64,000 bases of DNA, taken from positions 62,001 through 126,000 of the forward strand of contig JANFAH010000045.1 of assembly GCA_024663395.1 (NCBI GenBank). Direction: 5' to 3'. Below the pieces are notes generated by a model. That model saw only the letters and a list, made by a program, of their open reading frames with translations, made no database searches and was not told where the DNA came from. Positions 45,044 to 57,149 of this stretch are shown piece by piece. Each line of letters begins with the position of its first letter. Position 1 is the first letter of the stretch. The DNA is from Pisolithus tinctorius (lineage: Eukaryota; Basidiomycota; Agaricomycetes; Boletales; Pisolithaceae). The position numbers and the translations under genes are program-made.

Positions 45044-48000
45044 CAGTCATCCACTGTCCACTGGTACACACAATTAAAGATTAGTTTACAACATCTACAA
45101 CACTTTCTGGTACAGCACAAAAAATATATACACAGCTAGTCAATCATCTGGGCTAGCTACTGCAGTAATTTTCAACAAAAAATATGAAGTCATTGTTGCG
45201 GAAATGAGGGATCTTCCAGTGATGTAATTTTTTCCCCAAAACATGCCACTGATACACCCAGCCACAACTGCAAAATTAGGCTACTCACATAAGATCATTA
45301 TCCGAACTTGCAGATTCCTCATCGTCATTGTCATTGAGCATGATCTCCTCTCCATTCTCTTCCTCTTCAGCTGGCAGTGTAGGCTTTGGTAGAGCCTTCA
45401 ACAAGATACCAAGTTTTGGCTCAGGCTTTGTGAATTTCTGCTTCACTGCCCATGCTTCTTGCTTCTCAGCTTGCCATGCAGACTTAGCAGCATGGAAACA
45501 TTCTTGTCTTGCCACATTCTCCACCTTTTGTTTGGCCTCATTCTTCCTCCACTCATCATTTGCTGCCTTCAACCCCTCCCATTCAGCCTGTCTTGTTTCT
45601 TTTTGCACCTCATTCTCCTTCTGCCACTTTGTAAACTCAACAACTTTCTCATAAAACTCATCACCAGACAACAACCTTGGCAAGCTGTCTTCAACAAGTT
45701 TACCAGGTGTGCCAGGATTTTTCTTCTTCTCCTCTTGAAATGCAAGCTGGAAATGTATTTTATTGCAGTATGCCTTGTTCAGAATGGCCCAGGCCTGGAG
45801 CATGATGACACACTGCTTGTAGGCCTCACAGCACTCCTCTGCTTCTTGCAGTGCTCCAAGTAGGAGGACCTCTTTTTTTGTGTTTGGCTCAATAGCTAAT
45901 GGGTTTGGGGATGTCTCTAGCGCTTGGATTGGTTGTACGACTGCAGCAGGCATCTTCATTGATGATGAGAGGGGTTTGTTGGTGAGCAGGTTCATAATTT
46001 CAGTGGCCGACAGTTTTGTAATGGCCTCACTAATGCATGCCTGTAGGGAGTCTCTTGTGGCAATGTTGGCAATGTCAGGTGTGGGAGTTGATGGTGGTAT
46101 AGAATCCAGTCTGTTGGGATTCTTGTCTATGGGGGTAAGGTGGGTGTCTTCTTTGATGGAAAGATCATGAAGAAGTCTTGCAATTAATTTGACAGGTGTT
46201 GGCAGCACTGTTGGGAGACTTCCCTCACAGGAGGTCTCCTTACTAGGTGCCATCATGTCCTGTGTGATTGCATCAGGATTGAATGGCCAGACACCTGTCT
46301 TGCAAAATGCTGCAAGAATAACCTCTGGTGTCAGAGCCCTGATGTGTGCAGGGCCATAAACAGTAAGAAAAATTTTCTTGCTAATAGATTGACCAGTTGT
46401 CCTCTCATATTCATCACATGCATCACTCCAGCACTGTTTAAGCACTGAAAAGACAACAACATCAAGGCCCTGGTAGATGTGTGTTGTGTGTGATGGATAG
46501 CAGAGCACAAGAATCTGGTGCATTCTTGCATACTTGAGGAAACCATGGGTGTAATGAGAATTATGGCCATCAACAAGCAGTAATTGATATTTGCTGTCTG
46601 CTTTTGCAGCAGTCTCTGTTTTGGAATGCTTGATCCATTTGACACCAATCTCACCGTCTGACCACCCTTTTTTAGAGTAGCCCAGTCTGAGCAATAGTAA
46701 GTCCACTATTAATTCCAAGCTTGTATACACACTTATGATGCATTTGCAGGATTGTCTTGATTCCACTTGACTTGGAAAGTGCTCCCTTTGAGTATCACAG
46801 ATGGTGATGTGGCTGTGCCATCTGCACAGATAGTTATGATGATGGTGATGTTTTCACAATTGCCACCATGTTGTTGATACTGAGGGCCTTTCTTTTTTCT
46901 ACCAAAGACATGTTCTTGCTCTCCTCCCTGGGGCTGGCAACCCATCTTGTCTACACCATACGTGTTGTGCTGCTTAACATTGTATTTGCTGATGGTTTCT
47001 TTGAGTAGGCTCCACCATGCCTCATTTGTTGTAGGGTTCACCACATGACCATGTTTGGTCTTGAGGGGGCATGCACATGACATTTTGATCTGGTTAGAGT
47101 GCTTTTCAGCAAAGTGGTGTGTCCAATTAATGCCAACTCCTGTTGCAGGGAATTGAGCCCCAAGTCGAGCATGACAGATCTCATCAACATGCTCCTTGAG
47201 TCGATGGTGGCTCAAGGGAAATCCATGGTCACCCATTTCGATGATGTAGTTGAGCGCAACATTGACTTCTTGATCAGTGAGCCAGGAGTGCTGAGCATTG
47301 CTCTGTGACTTTGATATCCCACCATCTGCAAGGCGGATGAGTGTGCTATGGCTTAGTTTGATTTGCTTGCCATATTCATTATAATAGATTTGCTCAAAGT
47401 CAGTACAAATTGTGTGAGCACCTTGTTTCTGTTGCAATGGCCCTTTAGCAAGTTCTATTTGGTATGCATGAACTGCCCAAGCCATAAGGCCATCATGAGC
47501 TTCATGGGCGATTTGCTGCTTCTTTGAGTCTGATTTTGCATGTCCAGGCATGGAGGATACAAGGGTAAGTGTCTAGCATCATGAAGACCTTTCTATGGAA
47601 TTCTTAACTGCCTGCAACATTGCAACATGTGGTGCACATGCTCCAAGCACATTCAAGTTATCCAGTTGTCTGTGTATGAGACCCCAGACACTGGATCAGA
47701 GGGTGGTTAGCTATAATCAGCAAATGAGAACTTGTCTATGACATCTCTGAGGCTCAATTTTGCCATGGAATGGGTTCACATCATTGATATCATTATTCTT
47801 GCAGCCTTCTAGGTCTTGGGTATAAAGTTCCTGGGTGGTAGAGGTTGATAAATATTTTAAGGGCATGTAAATCACATGACCTTCCTGCCTTGCAACTCAG
47901 TCACACCATTTTTTTTCAATGTAATGATCTACTTGTTTGACATAAAACAATTACTGTACATGTATCTCACACCCTCAAGTGGTGTAGACTTGAAAGTAGT

Positions 48001-48069
48001 TGTGAACTGTGTAAAAAAATGTGATGTGTTTCATTGGGTGGTGGTGTATCAGTGGGCAGTGGATGACTG
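45044..48069 (-). mobile_element. Pogo/Fot1-type DNA transposon (Tc1/mariner superfamily), 3026 bp, TA duplication
   Basis: Terminal inverted repeats start CAGTCATCCACTG on both sides and extend 25 bp (45044-45068 and 48045-48069) with two transition differences. TA flanks both ends (45042-45043, 48070-48071). One minus-strand transposase gene occupies the interior. It is nested in Copia-3 RT and therefore younger than Copia-3. Confidence 0.93.
45285..47551 (-). CDS. Pogo/Fot1-like transposase (two exons, possible stop at the junction)
   Basis: The enzyme cuts and rejoins DNA at the TIRs. Exon 1 (47551-46733) has a pipsqueak-type helix-turn-helix (about residues 45-85), a CENP-B/Tc5-type helix-turn-helix with 'GINWTHHFAEKHSNQI', and the first catalytic Asp in 'YGVDKMGCQ'. 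Exon 2 (to 45285) has 'LLLVDGHNSHYTHGF' (second Asp) and 'HIYQGLDVVVFSVLK' (third Asp). A Lys/Glu-rich coil and acidic tail follow. An intron of about 44 nt (46730-46687, GTGTAT...CAG) fits the frame, but a TAA at 46733-46735 sits just before it, so the copy may be dead. Both exons are otherwise open. Confidence 0.85.
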
Positions 48070-48486
48070 TATGACCCTTGCTGTGCAGTCTGAAGCTGCC
48101 ATCAACTCCTTTGTCTCTCAACTGAGCAGACACTTCAAAATCTGTGACCTCAGCCCTACCACTCAATTATTAGGTATCAAAATAGAGAGGGACTGCTCCA
48201 ATCACTCAATTTTGCTCTCTCAGCACCAGTATTGCCTAGATATCTTAGAGCGATTTGGAATGGCCGACTGTAAGCCCATTTCGACTCCCATGGAGCCCAA
48301 TATCCACCTATCTTGTCAGCAATTGCCCCAAACACCAGATGAAGTTGAAACTATGCAAAAAATCCCATACCTCTCTGCTGTAGGTGCTTTAATGTACCTA
48401 GCCACCACCACTCACCCAGATATTGCCTACACAGTTGGAGTTCTGGCCAGATTCAACTCCAATCCTGGCTTGCTATCAAGCACCTC

Positions 48487-49035
48487 ATGCGCTATCTAAA
48501 GGGTACTCTGGACTACTCTATCACTTATTCCCCTGATCCTTCAACTCCTGAACCTTTCACCACCTTCTCTGATGCAGATCATGGTGGTTGTAAGGACACT
48601 GGTCGCTCTACAGGTGGTTATGTGATCAAAATGAGTACTGGAGCTGTTTCCTGGTCATCAAAGTTGCAGGGAGTGGTTGCTTTATCCACCACAGAGGCAG
48701 AGTACATGGCAGCAGTCCAAGCTGGGAAGGAGATCAAATGGATGTGCAATTTGCTGCAGGAAGTTGGTTTTTTGCTCTTAAACCCATCTTCCTTGTGTAC
48801 AGACAACCAATCTGCAATATCAGTGGCAAAAAACCCTGAATATCATGGCAGAATGAAGCAACTTGACCTTTGCTACTACTGGCTGAGAGATGCAGTCCAG
48901 CAACAGCTCATTTTGCCTGCTTTTGTCCCTATAGTTGAACAGGCAGCTGATCTCCTCACCAAACCACTACATCACACCAAAGTGATCAAGTTTTGCAAGA
49001 TGCTGGGACTTGGCTCATCAGGGGGGAGCACTTGA
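48487..49035 (+). pseudogene. Copia-3 RNase H
   Basis: The frame has 'RYLKGTLDYSITYS', 'TFSDADHGGCKDTGRSTGGY', 'VALSTTEAEYMAAVQAGKE' and 'LCTDNQSAISVAKNP', with the conserved Asp/Glu residues of Copia RNase H. It ends at 49033-49035, followed by the polypurine CAGGGGGGAG. Confidence 0.88.
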
Positions 49036-49062
49036 GTGCAGAGGTGCACATTCAGGGGGGAG

Positions 49063-49240
49063 TGTTCACTTTAGGTGCCTGTGTACCTCCCTTTCCATTT
49101 CTCTATTTGTTATATTGCTATCTAATCCTACAGACTAGTATTGGACACTTGGCTTTGCTCTAAGTGTCCTTGGTTTGTTTTTGTTTATTGTTTATCTTTG
49201 TTTATCATTTTTGTGCACTTACTGCTGTGTGCCCAGTGAA
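49063..49240 (+). repeat. Copia-3 3' LTR, truncated
   Basis: It starts TGTTCACTTTAGG after the polypurine tract. T-rich sequence follows, then unrelated coding-like sequence from about 49250, so the 3' part of the LTR seems lost. Confidence 0.55.
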
Positions 49241-49249
49241 GTTTTCCTT

Positions 49250-49615
49250 CAGTCTCTTACACTGGGCACCAGTGGCCTGAAGTTGTTGTTATCTGAACAC
49301 ATGCAGACCACAACTTGTCCTTCAGCAAGTTCCTGCAAGCCAGGGTTGCCTTCCTCCACCACATCAAAGCAGTGCCATGGCCAGAAATGCACATCAACAT
49401 GCTCACCCTGTTCTTCTGGAACTTGGAAAGTCATCCTCAATGCACAACTTCAAACAGCAACACCATTGTCCTTGCCTATGCATTGCAAGTCCACTGCCAA
49501 TGGCACAACAAGCTGAAAGCAAACAGCAGCCATGTTTTTGACATATCTAAAATAATTCAAAGTGAACAATGTGACTCAGAAGAGGCTCACCCAAAGGTCA
49601 GTCTCGCAGTTTTCA
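49250..49615 (+). pseudogene. Conserved agaricomycete repeat-associated protein fragment
   Basis: The frame contains 'LSFSKFLQARVAFLHHIKAV', 'MLTLFFWNLESHP' and 'VLAYALQVHCQWHNKLK'. From memory similar blocks recur in hypothetical proteins of mushroom genomes, often near retroelements; no function is known to me. The reading ends at a possible GTCAGT donor. Confidence 0.4.
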
Positions 49616-49933
49616 ACAGCATGCTAATTGCTACCCTCTCTTGTCCTTCCTATGCCACCCTTCCCCCCAGGCTCCTCTACCTCCCTCCCCTCCCACCTGC
49701 CCACACCCCCCCTGTCTACCTCAACCCAACCCAATGCTGTGGCCTCTGCCCCATCAACAATTACCACCACTAGAGTCAAGCCCTCATCAAGGCAAGGCCC
49801 ATGTCACCCTCCCAATCCCAGCAATCTTGCTGTCACTTCCCACAATGAAATGAAGCACAACCATTGCAATGTCAGAGCTTGTGCTCCCAGTCTCTCCTCA
49901 ACCTTGACTTCAACACTCTGCACCATCATCCCA
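49616..49933. other. Pro/Ser-rich open stretch, no recognised domain
   Basis: Plus frames here are open because the sequence is C-rich ('CCACCCC'-type runs). It may be a low-complexity tail of the preceding fragment. Confidence 0.3.
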
Positions 49934-50254
49934 ATTTGGCAATGCCAGTAAGAGTGGTCCTAGTAAGGGACACTGAAGGCAAAGTTCTGAAGAATGCTGC
50001 ATATAATTGAGCAGCTAAGTGGGCAGTCTAAATATTGTACAAGGAGGGACTATGAGGTGTCCACATGTAGTAAGGTAAATACACCATTGGTTGGACAATG
50101 ATGACACATGTTTACAATGAGGTTTGAGGGACAAACACTACTGGTGGCAGTAGAGGGCCATTGGAACAAAGAGGGGATGGCCACATAAGGAAAGGTAAGT
50201 CCAACAGACAAGAAGTAAGGTATACAGCAGGTGAAATGGGGGTGAAATGTAACA
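49934..50254 (-). repeat. Decayed, 5'-truncated LTR of the Gypsy-3 family
   Basis: It aligns with Gypsy-3 LTR from about position 120 to the end (GTAACA at 50249-50254). The hairpin segment is partly deleted, and CpG sites are mostly replaced. No internal region follows, so it is a solo or orphan LTR. Confidence 0.85.
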
Positions 50255-50699
50255 ACTACAAGTTTTCTTCCCACCTTGTCTATACTATCCACCTCACAAA
50301 CTGTCATGCATGAACCACATATTCTGCTCACACCACTTGCATCACCAGTACTATACCACAGAACACACCACACATGCCATGAAACATAACCACTATAATT
50401 TGTTCCCCTCATTTTATTGTGGTTATCTAAACCAGCTAGCTCTGTCCCACCTCCATCATGATCTGCCCCCATTTCTGATTGCACAGCTGGTTTGGGCCTC
50501 ATTCCATTCATTACTGAGTCATCCTGACTCATTTTTATTTCATTATTCACCTCTGTGTCAGAAGTGTATAGTCCTAACATGGAGCCACTGTCAAAGACAG
50601 GGTTAGTAGGGCAGCCATAGGGCTCACACCAAGTTCAGCCCTCAGAGTGTCCCTCCATCCATATGTGCTTAGTCCATTTGATGAAGTCACCACATTGGA
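50255..50699. other. Dispersed repeat and one arm of an inverted repeat
   Basis: 50310-50460 matches 31850-32030 inverted. 50465-50560 (with GATTGCACAGCTGGTTTGGGCC) matches 51780-51880 inverted. Confidence 0.5.
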
Positions 50700-51055
50700 G
50701 CATAACAGGTTATCACAACAAACAGGTGGGCCTGGGTGGGGTAAGGAGAACAATATATAGATAGGCCCATTACTACAGGGTCATACTACTTCACTGTAGA
50801 ACATGAAGATGGGCTCCTCTGTCCTATTGGAGATGATGGCACAACTTATGGATGGGCCTGTCCATGGTATGATCTAGCCAGCTGCAACAATAAATGTGGG
50901 CCCATCCCCTGATTGTAAATCATGACACAACACATGGATGGGACCATGCCTGCTATTGTGGATGATGGCACAACACATGGACAGGCCCACCCACATCATG
51001 GACTACCCTGTCACAACATAAAGATGGGCCTGTGCCTGCTATCACAGATGATGAC
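50700..51055. repeat. Minisatellite, inverted relative to the 28.4-kb array
   Basis: Units contain CACAACACATGGATGGGACC, CACAACACATGGACAGGCCC and CACAACATAAAGATGGGCC, the reverse complement of the 28.4-kb unit, at roughly 50-60-bp spacing. Confidence 0.7.
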
Positions 51056-52189
51056 TACCATGTCACCAGTGTCTCCTGCATCCCCCAGTTTCACAATCCT
51101 TTACTTGCAATACCCTTGTCTCAGAAATACCACCAAGGAGTCCAGTTCATCATTCAGAATTCTGTCTACCCAGTTTAAATAAATCCCACAACCTATGTTT
51201 GACTACCCACTTGTCTCTATGGTTGTATCCCATCCCCCTTCAGTTTTCACCAGTGGACTGAACTTAGGGAGGGGGAGATAAAACCCTTGAGGAGGGTACT
51301 GAGAGGGAATCAGAAGTGGGGACTTTATTGTCAATATTGGTATGGATTAAATCAGAGCACTGCATAGCCCTATATAAGATGAGGGTCAAGGGCAGGGCAG
51401 TGTAGGTTGCAAACCAATAAACTTGCTGATGCAGTGGAAGAATGAAGGTAAGCTGACACAAGAGCAGAACCCTAACTGGCATGTAGGGTGGCAATGTTAT
51501 GCTCCAACACAGTGACTTCATCAAATGGACTAGGCACAAAGTGAGGGAGGCACACACCATGGGCTGAACTTGTCATAACCCCTATGGATCCTCTACCAAC
51601 CTCAACTTGGATAGACTCCTGCTGGAGGGAAGACCTTTCTGACATGGAGGGGGCAAGAAGGAGAAGTATATTGAAGGGATATGCAAGGTAGCAAAAAACT
51701 AAAGTACAGAGTACTGTACTTCTAACTATATACCTCCTGGAGGAGGGCACACAATAACTCTGTAAGCAGTAAGTCACTGCAGACAGTAAGTGATGAAATA
51801 GAAATGAGTCAGTAAGACTCAGCAAGGCCCAAACCAGTTGTGCAATCAGACATGTGTAGTGAGGGGGCAATGGAGTGATGGACAGGGAATGTATCAAACA
51901 TACTGTACAAGGACAAACACAAAACAGGATAAGCATCAGTGAAACAACAGCCAAAGCTATCAAAAATTACCATGTCATTACTGAACTACCAGTTTTTACT
52001 GACTTTTACCAGCAAAGACCAAGTCTAACCTTATTAAGACATGGCCAGTGGCTCAGTGTTTTAAGTTTAATTGCTATCTCTGACAATGGTGTATCAAGCA
52101 TGGCAGGCCTATGATAATCTCATATCAACAGTCTGATAATGAGTACACATAGTACTAGGATAGATGCAAATCATCCAAATACAAACTGG
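51056..52189. other. CpG-poor spacer, second arm of an inverted repeat at 51780-51880
   Basis: No gene is recognised. The two arms (50465-50560 and 51780-51880) bracket about 1.3 kb and could belong to LTRs in opposite orientation or a foldback element. Confidence 0.4.
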
Positions 52190-55100
52190 GCAGAATGGAG
52201 GGAAGAGAATATTACTGGTAGCTAAGGACAGTGTGGAATGTTTCCTTGTCTGCAAAACTATTTATGTAAAACTCACAACCCCCATTCAAGCAGTTATCAC
52301 ATGTCATGTTTCTGGGAGACTTGACACCAAACTTTGGGACAAGCTGAATGACTTGTCATACATTATCAAGAGGGATGATGTCTCTGAGTGGCTTGGCATT
52401 GGATTGGAGGCAACATTGGACTAAAAACATCTCAATCTTCAGGGCAGGAGAAACAACATGGACATTGTCTATGATGGCATAGTGCATATTGGAGAAATTG
52501 AAGAATTCAATGTAAAGGAGAGGTGGAGATGCAGGATTAGTGATAGGCTGCAAGATCACTTGGACTTGAGCAACAAGGTATCCTGTGGGGAAAAAATAAG
52601 TAGAGAAGCCATTGATATGATTTGCTATGCACATTCTGCATGTGGATCAGCCATGTCATATCCATGACTCTCAGACTCAACCCCAGTCCAGTCTGGACCC
52701 CTAGCCCCTAACTCCAGTCAAGTCTGGTCTTTTACCCCTATCTCTGGTCCACTCCAGCCTCCCAGCCTTGCACTGCTCCACCCTGGTCCTCCCAGGTCCA
52801 TGTCCAGGTCACCCAGACATAACTCCAGTCTGTTTTCCTTTGTTTGTACTATATTTAGTCTAGTCCTTTCATCTGACTGTTGCTTACTGTACAAACCTGT
52901 GTCCAACTCCAGTTATGCTGGTCACCTGGACTTAGACTATTGGTCTTGGCACAGCCTCTGTGGCTGTCCTACCTTGCTAATCCTCTTGCTAATAGCTTAC
53001 CAACAAGTCTGGCTTCATGTTCATTACTCCAGACTGGCCTTGTGTATTTAACCCATGTACATACTTCATAGCACTCCAGTCAGAATATCAATTTAGTATT
53101 ACCCTCAACTCCATACTACACCCCAAGTCTACTCTATAGCTAAGGCCAAGCCTTAAGCTATCCCCAGGCCCTGTCCCAGTCCTCTCCCCAGCTTGCATAA
53201 GGGTACAGCACATAAGCTGAGACCAAGGGAGGTAGATCCAACCCCAGACTGGCTTCCCCTGTGCACACCCCAAGACCAGTCAGTTTCCCACACTACCTGT
53301 CTTATTCCCATGCTCCCAGCCTTAAGTCCGGTCCTCCAGACTTAGCCCCTGACCTCCAACCTCAACTCCAGTCCAACTGGACTTGGCCCCTGTCTCCTGG
53401 CCTTGACTTTGGTCACCTGGACTTAGCCCCTGTCACCTGGTCTTGAAGCCTGGTCACCTGAGGGTAAACCTGTACTTAACAAGCCAAAAGGATATCACCA
53501 ATTTCATGGGTAATCAGTACAGTGTTTGCATGACCAGAGGGCAATGTGGGGCTGCAAGGAGCCACCTGGACAGTTTGGATGGCCACAATAAGTTGTGTGT
53601 CTTGCATGGAACATTGCTGAATCTGCAACTTCTCCCAGATGTTTACATCATGGAAGGGGAGGGGACAATTGGGCAGAGAGGTGCGATGACCATTACAAAC
53701 AGTATAGGTATGACCAGAGAAAAAATCCCCCAGTGTGGGGAGGAAATCATCAAGCCCAAGAAGGACTGTTGCATCATGAAGTGGAATGACTGGAAAGTGA
53801 GGGTGAAGAGTAAGAAGAATTCTGGAGTTTGTGGGCAAAGCATGAAGCCAAGGATTGTTGAAAATGGACCTCTCTGAGTGACTGGTGCCTGCATACTGTT
53901 CAGTGGACAGGACACTTGAGATCCATGTAGCTTCTGGGTAGTGAAGTGCCATGAGCTTGGCCTCATCAGCCATTTCATTGAGCAGTGGTGAGTCTATAGA
54001 TTTGAGAGTAGTATAGAGCTGGAAAAGGCACTGCTTTTCTTGTTGATCAGGAAATTGGCAACACTGGCTGTGGTAGTCTCAACAATTTGACAAATGGTAT
54101 GGCACCTTGACATGTGTAATGTGACAGTGTTCAGTTATGTATATCACTGCTCCACTGATAAGGCATGCCCATTTTGCATACGCTCCATGCAATGTGTTGA
54201 GCCAGCTCAAGCTTTGGTATTTGGAAGTGATCAAGATTCATTCTGACATGGCCATGAGCAGTGAGGATACTGGATTTGTAATGGTGGAATTCACAGAGGG
54301 CCTTGTTCAGGGCATGGATTGTCTCATCAAAATGAAAGAGGCTTTGGGTGAGAAAAATAAACTCTGTGATTGCACATAAAGCACAAAGCACATCATCTGG
54401 CAATGCTCCCACTGGGTCATGGTGTTCATATCCAGTGCATTGTTTGAGTTTGGAGATGCCATTTGCCCAGTGTCTTGTTCCTATCCTTGGTTGGAGAGCT
54501 GCAAGGCAATGATCAACCTCCTTGCCCCCAACAATATTGATCACCCACTGCAAACAGTGGTCAAAGTACAATTTATGCCACTGGTGCAGGGCTTCAGGGG
54601 TAAGGAAGCATGATGGGCATGTGTTGCCCCACACCTTCCAGAATGGCTCCATGATGCCATTCAGATGCTTTGTAAGGCAAACTTTATGGAATGCAGTGAT
54701 ATCGCATGGGTCATGTATTGCAACTGTGTCTCATATACCTTGAAGCATGTGTTGACAAACATGAAGTGGCTGACATATTGTGTTGCCAAACTGTTCAGCA
54801 GTTGCAAGCAAGATTGGCAAGTTCTTTGATGAGACACAGGCAATCAGAAGCTGTTCAGGATAGTCAGCAATCCAAGACACGAGAGGAGTGTGAATGACCC
54901 AAAGATTTCCCATTGGGTCAGACATGACTTTGCCATCTTGATTGGCAATAACAAGGTTCTTCATGATGATGGATATAGCAAAATGAGAAATGCATGTGGA
55001 CAATACAGCCTGAATGGCCTGAGGCACATTGCAAAATTTTGGGATTGGAAGGTAGGTGGCTCATGTGAATGAATGGGAAGTTGCCTTCATACATATGCCA

Positions 55101-56190
55101 GCATGTATGTTTGCAATGGAGAGTAATAGTGGGTGCATTTCCTTATTACCAGTTCCGATTGTCAATGGGGTTTTATCTGATGCCCCAATCACACCAAGAA
55201 AAGAATGACCTGGTAGTAAAGAGCCCTGTCACATGCATCAATCCACCCAGCCTGGCTATCAACATACTTAATGACTCACCTGTGTGCTCCATGCATGGTC
55301 AGCACTCATGAATGCACCATATACATGTTGTTGTCCCTGATCTGTAGCTTCAAACTCCTGATACAGGGAGAGATCTATGCAGTGTGTGAATACAGGGTTA
55401 CTGAATAAATGCTCAATCAACTCAAGTCCATCTCACCAGTACAAAATGATAGGGGTTGTTGTTTGGTAAGGTGCCACCTTGATTTCTTGATAATGCCAGC
55501 ATGGCACATTGGGCAGCAATTCAATATGTGCATGGAGATCTTTGGCTGTGTTAAATGAAATGGGATGATCCTTGTTCTACCAAACAATCAGTGCCATTTC
55601 CATTCTGGATCAGATACTTACACATTGCAGCCATAAGTAACCATCAATTTCCTTCTGAGACAATACACCACTCACTCTGAGACATGAATGGGAAATAGAC
55701 ATTTGCAGGTATCAGCATGTTGATCAGTGTCCATGCACTGGAGCAAGTTCATACCACCATTGTGCTTGGCAGGCTGATTGGGATGATACACTTGCTGGCA
55801 GTTGAGGGGAGAGTCTGTGGAGGACTGGGGTGCTGATTGAACAGGATGAGAGTTGACGATGTTGTTATCATGAGCATCACTAAAAATCATAGTCTGATTG
55901 ATGAGTCCTTCATCATCAAAAGGGACACTATCCCTATCAGATATAACTATGGAAATGGTAAGACAAGTGACAATGTCTGAGTCAGTGATAACAAGAATTG
56001 GACATACTATCCTGTGTGGCATCCATATCATCACTGTAGTTGTTCGGAGGTCAGAAGTCACCCAGGTCAGGTAAAAATTCTATGGCCCATTGCCCACATT
56101 GCCCAGTATCTGACAAATGCAGGGCCACAGCATCAGCACTGGGAAACATGAGGTGACAGTTTGGGCAAAAGATGTCTGGGTATTTCTGGG
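52190..56190 (-). pseudogene. Plavaka-type transposase gene, decayed and split by a solo LTR
   Basis: Plavaka is a fungal DNA-transposon transposase family related in distribution to KDZ. Minus-strand blocks run in family order. An N-terminal C2H2-like finger, 'FCPNCHLMFPSADAVALHLS', is at 56165-56100, and 'AFMSADHAWSTQ' with a GTGAGT donor is near 55285. 'LPILLATAEQFGN' is near 54800, 'EPFWKVWGNTCPSCFLTPEALHQWHK' at 54650-54575, and 'HFQIPKLELAQHIAWSV' near 54190. The C-terminal region ends with 'CEFYINSFADKETFHTVLS' near 52220. TGA codons stand at Arg positions near 55675, 55465 and 54740, with frameshifts elsewhere. Family assignment is from memory of these motifs. Confidence 0.75.
52654..53481 (+). 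repeat. Solo LTR (family S relative), target duplication AGCCA
   Basis: It is 828 bp, TGTCAT...TTAACA, flanked by AGCCA at 52649-52653 and 53482-53486. It aligns block by block with the CpG-rich solo LTR at 6573-7097 (minus sense): same start, same CTGTACTT end, shared middle segments. It is longer and almost CpG-free. It interrupts the Plavaka reading between 'EIGDILLA' and the C-terminal block. Confidence 0.88.
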
Positions 56191-56452
56191 TCTGGAAAGA
56201 CAATGTAAAGTTAGTAAATTCTGTCATTCTAAGTCAGAGAGCTTGGGTAGTGGGGGCTTGACTCACAGAAAGGGTACCTGTCCACCTTTTAAGCCTACCC
56301 AACATGGAACTCAAGCTGGGTTTTGCAAATATGGGGCTTGGACCTGAGGGATTGCTAGATAATCAGCTGCAAAGCTTGAAAACAGTTGAACCAGAGCGGT
56401 TTTTTTTTGGTAAGGTTAGGGTTAACCACTCAACAGGCAACCACATTGCAGG

Positions 56453-57149
56453 ATGTTGTCAGGCACAACAGAACAGTTCTCCTTGCCATGTTTGAATACT
56501 TCAAGTGTTTTACCATCTACACCCCCATCCTCCAAACTTACTATGCCATCATCTCCTGACCACATGAAGGAGCCAACTACTCTGGTTAAGGGGTTAACCA
56601 GTCATGTTGTCCTACCATCAATCAGTGACACAAGACACTCCCAAAACAAATGAGCACACTTTGGGATGTCCTTGCCTTCAGATGATTCAGACTGTCCAAA
56701 TAAAAAGCTTAAAGGCTTGGTTACCATGGTAAGTCATCCCTATTAATTGCATGCATCCTCATGAAACTAATGTCAATCTTGGATAGGTCTCACTTAGGAA
56801 AAGTAAAGAGGTTGAACATCTCCAATCCCTTTGCATATTGGAGCTTGCTCAAGCAAGTTGTGCAGCTCTTGCTGCACAAGCCAAGTACTGCTGCTTACAG
56901 ATTCATGAAATCAATATCATGTGCATGATCACAGTTGATGATTATGAGGAAGCAACAGCCAACCTCAGGAACACAGACCATCAGATTGGTGAGGTGTGAC
57001 ATGTTCTTACTGGTGATTGCATGATGCTTTCTGAGGCAAAAGTTGTACTTCCACCAATTGGTGATGATTTGGATGATGATGGGGATCATTCAAGCTTCAG
57101 TGGATGTGACTCTCCCTTGGCTTCTTACCCACCATCCTTGGATATGTAG
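56453..57149 (+). pseudogene. Conserved agaricomycete gene with helical region, one intron, two TGA stops
   Basis: Exon 1 ends 'KKLKGLVTM' at 56728; the intron is 56729-56786 (GTAAGT...TAG). Exon 2 is predicted helical, with 'SKEVEHLQSLCILELAQASC' and 'MITVDDYEEATANLRNTD'. It ends in an acidic tail 'DDLDDDGDHSSFSG' and stops at 57147-57149. TGA interrupts exon 1 (before AHFGM) and exon 2 (before HVLTGD). I recall similar proteins in mushroom genomes but know no function. Confidence 0.5.

Larger units (their letters stand above)
43661..48486 (+). pseudogene. Copia-3 integrase C-terminus and reverse transcriptase, split by the pogo element
   Basis: TGA codons at about 43732 and 43756 and a frame change near 43790 mark the integrase end. 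RT (from about 44500) has 'ALEELAVHQSNGTWRLVPRP', 'KWVFKVKCNADGSIDHYKA' and 'CSVDVSHAYLNGEID'. The YVDD motif reads FVND, and the transposon sits immediately after it at a TA. RT resumes at 48072 with 'LAVQSEAAINSF' and 'MEPNIHLSCQQLPQ'. Discounting 3028 bp restores one continuous frame. A small deletion near 48470 shifts frame before RNase H. Confidence 0.88.
39849..49240 (+). mobile_element. Copia-3: Ty1/Copia retrotransposon with two nested insertions
   Basis: Order on the plus strand is primer site, gag, protease, integrase, RT, RNase H, polypurine tract and 3' LTR start. A 1.8-kb insert interrupts integrase and a pogo-like transposon interrupts RT. Three TGA codons break the first part of the frame. 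The 5' LTR is not recognisable: the sequence before the primer site is a tRNA-like gene and does not match the 3' LTR. Confidence 0.9.

Noticed and set aside
45328..45863. Plus-strand Ser/Phe-rich ORFs opposite the pogo transposase
   Set aside because: Antisense readings of the Lys/Glu-rich coil of the transposase.
53595..53877. Plus-strand ORFs across the Plavaka region
   Set aside because: Antisense of the Plavaka transposase blocks, which are recognisable on the minus strand.
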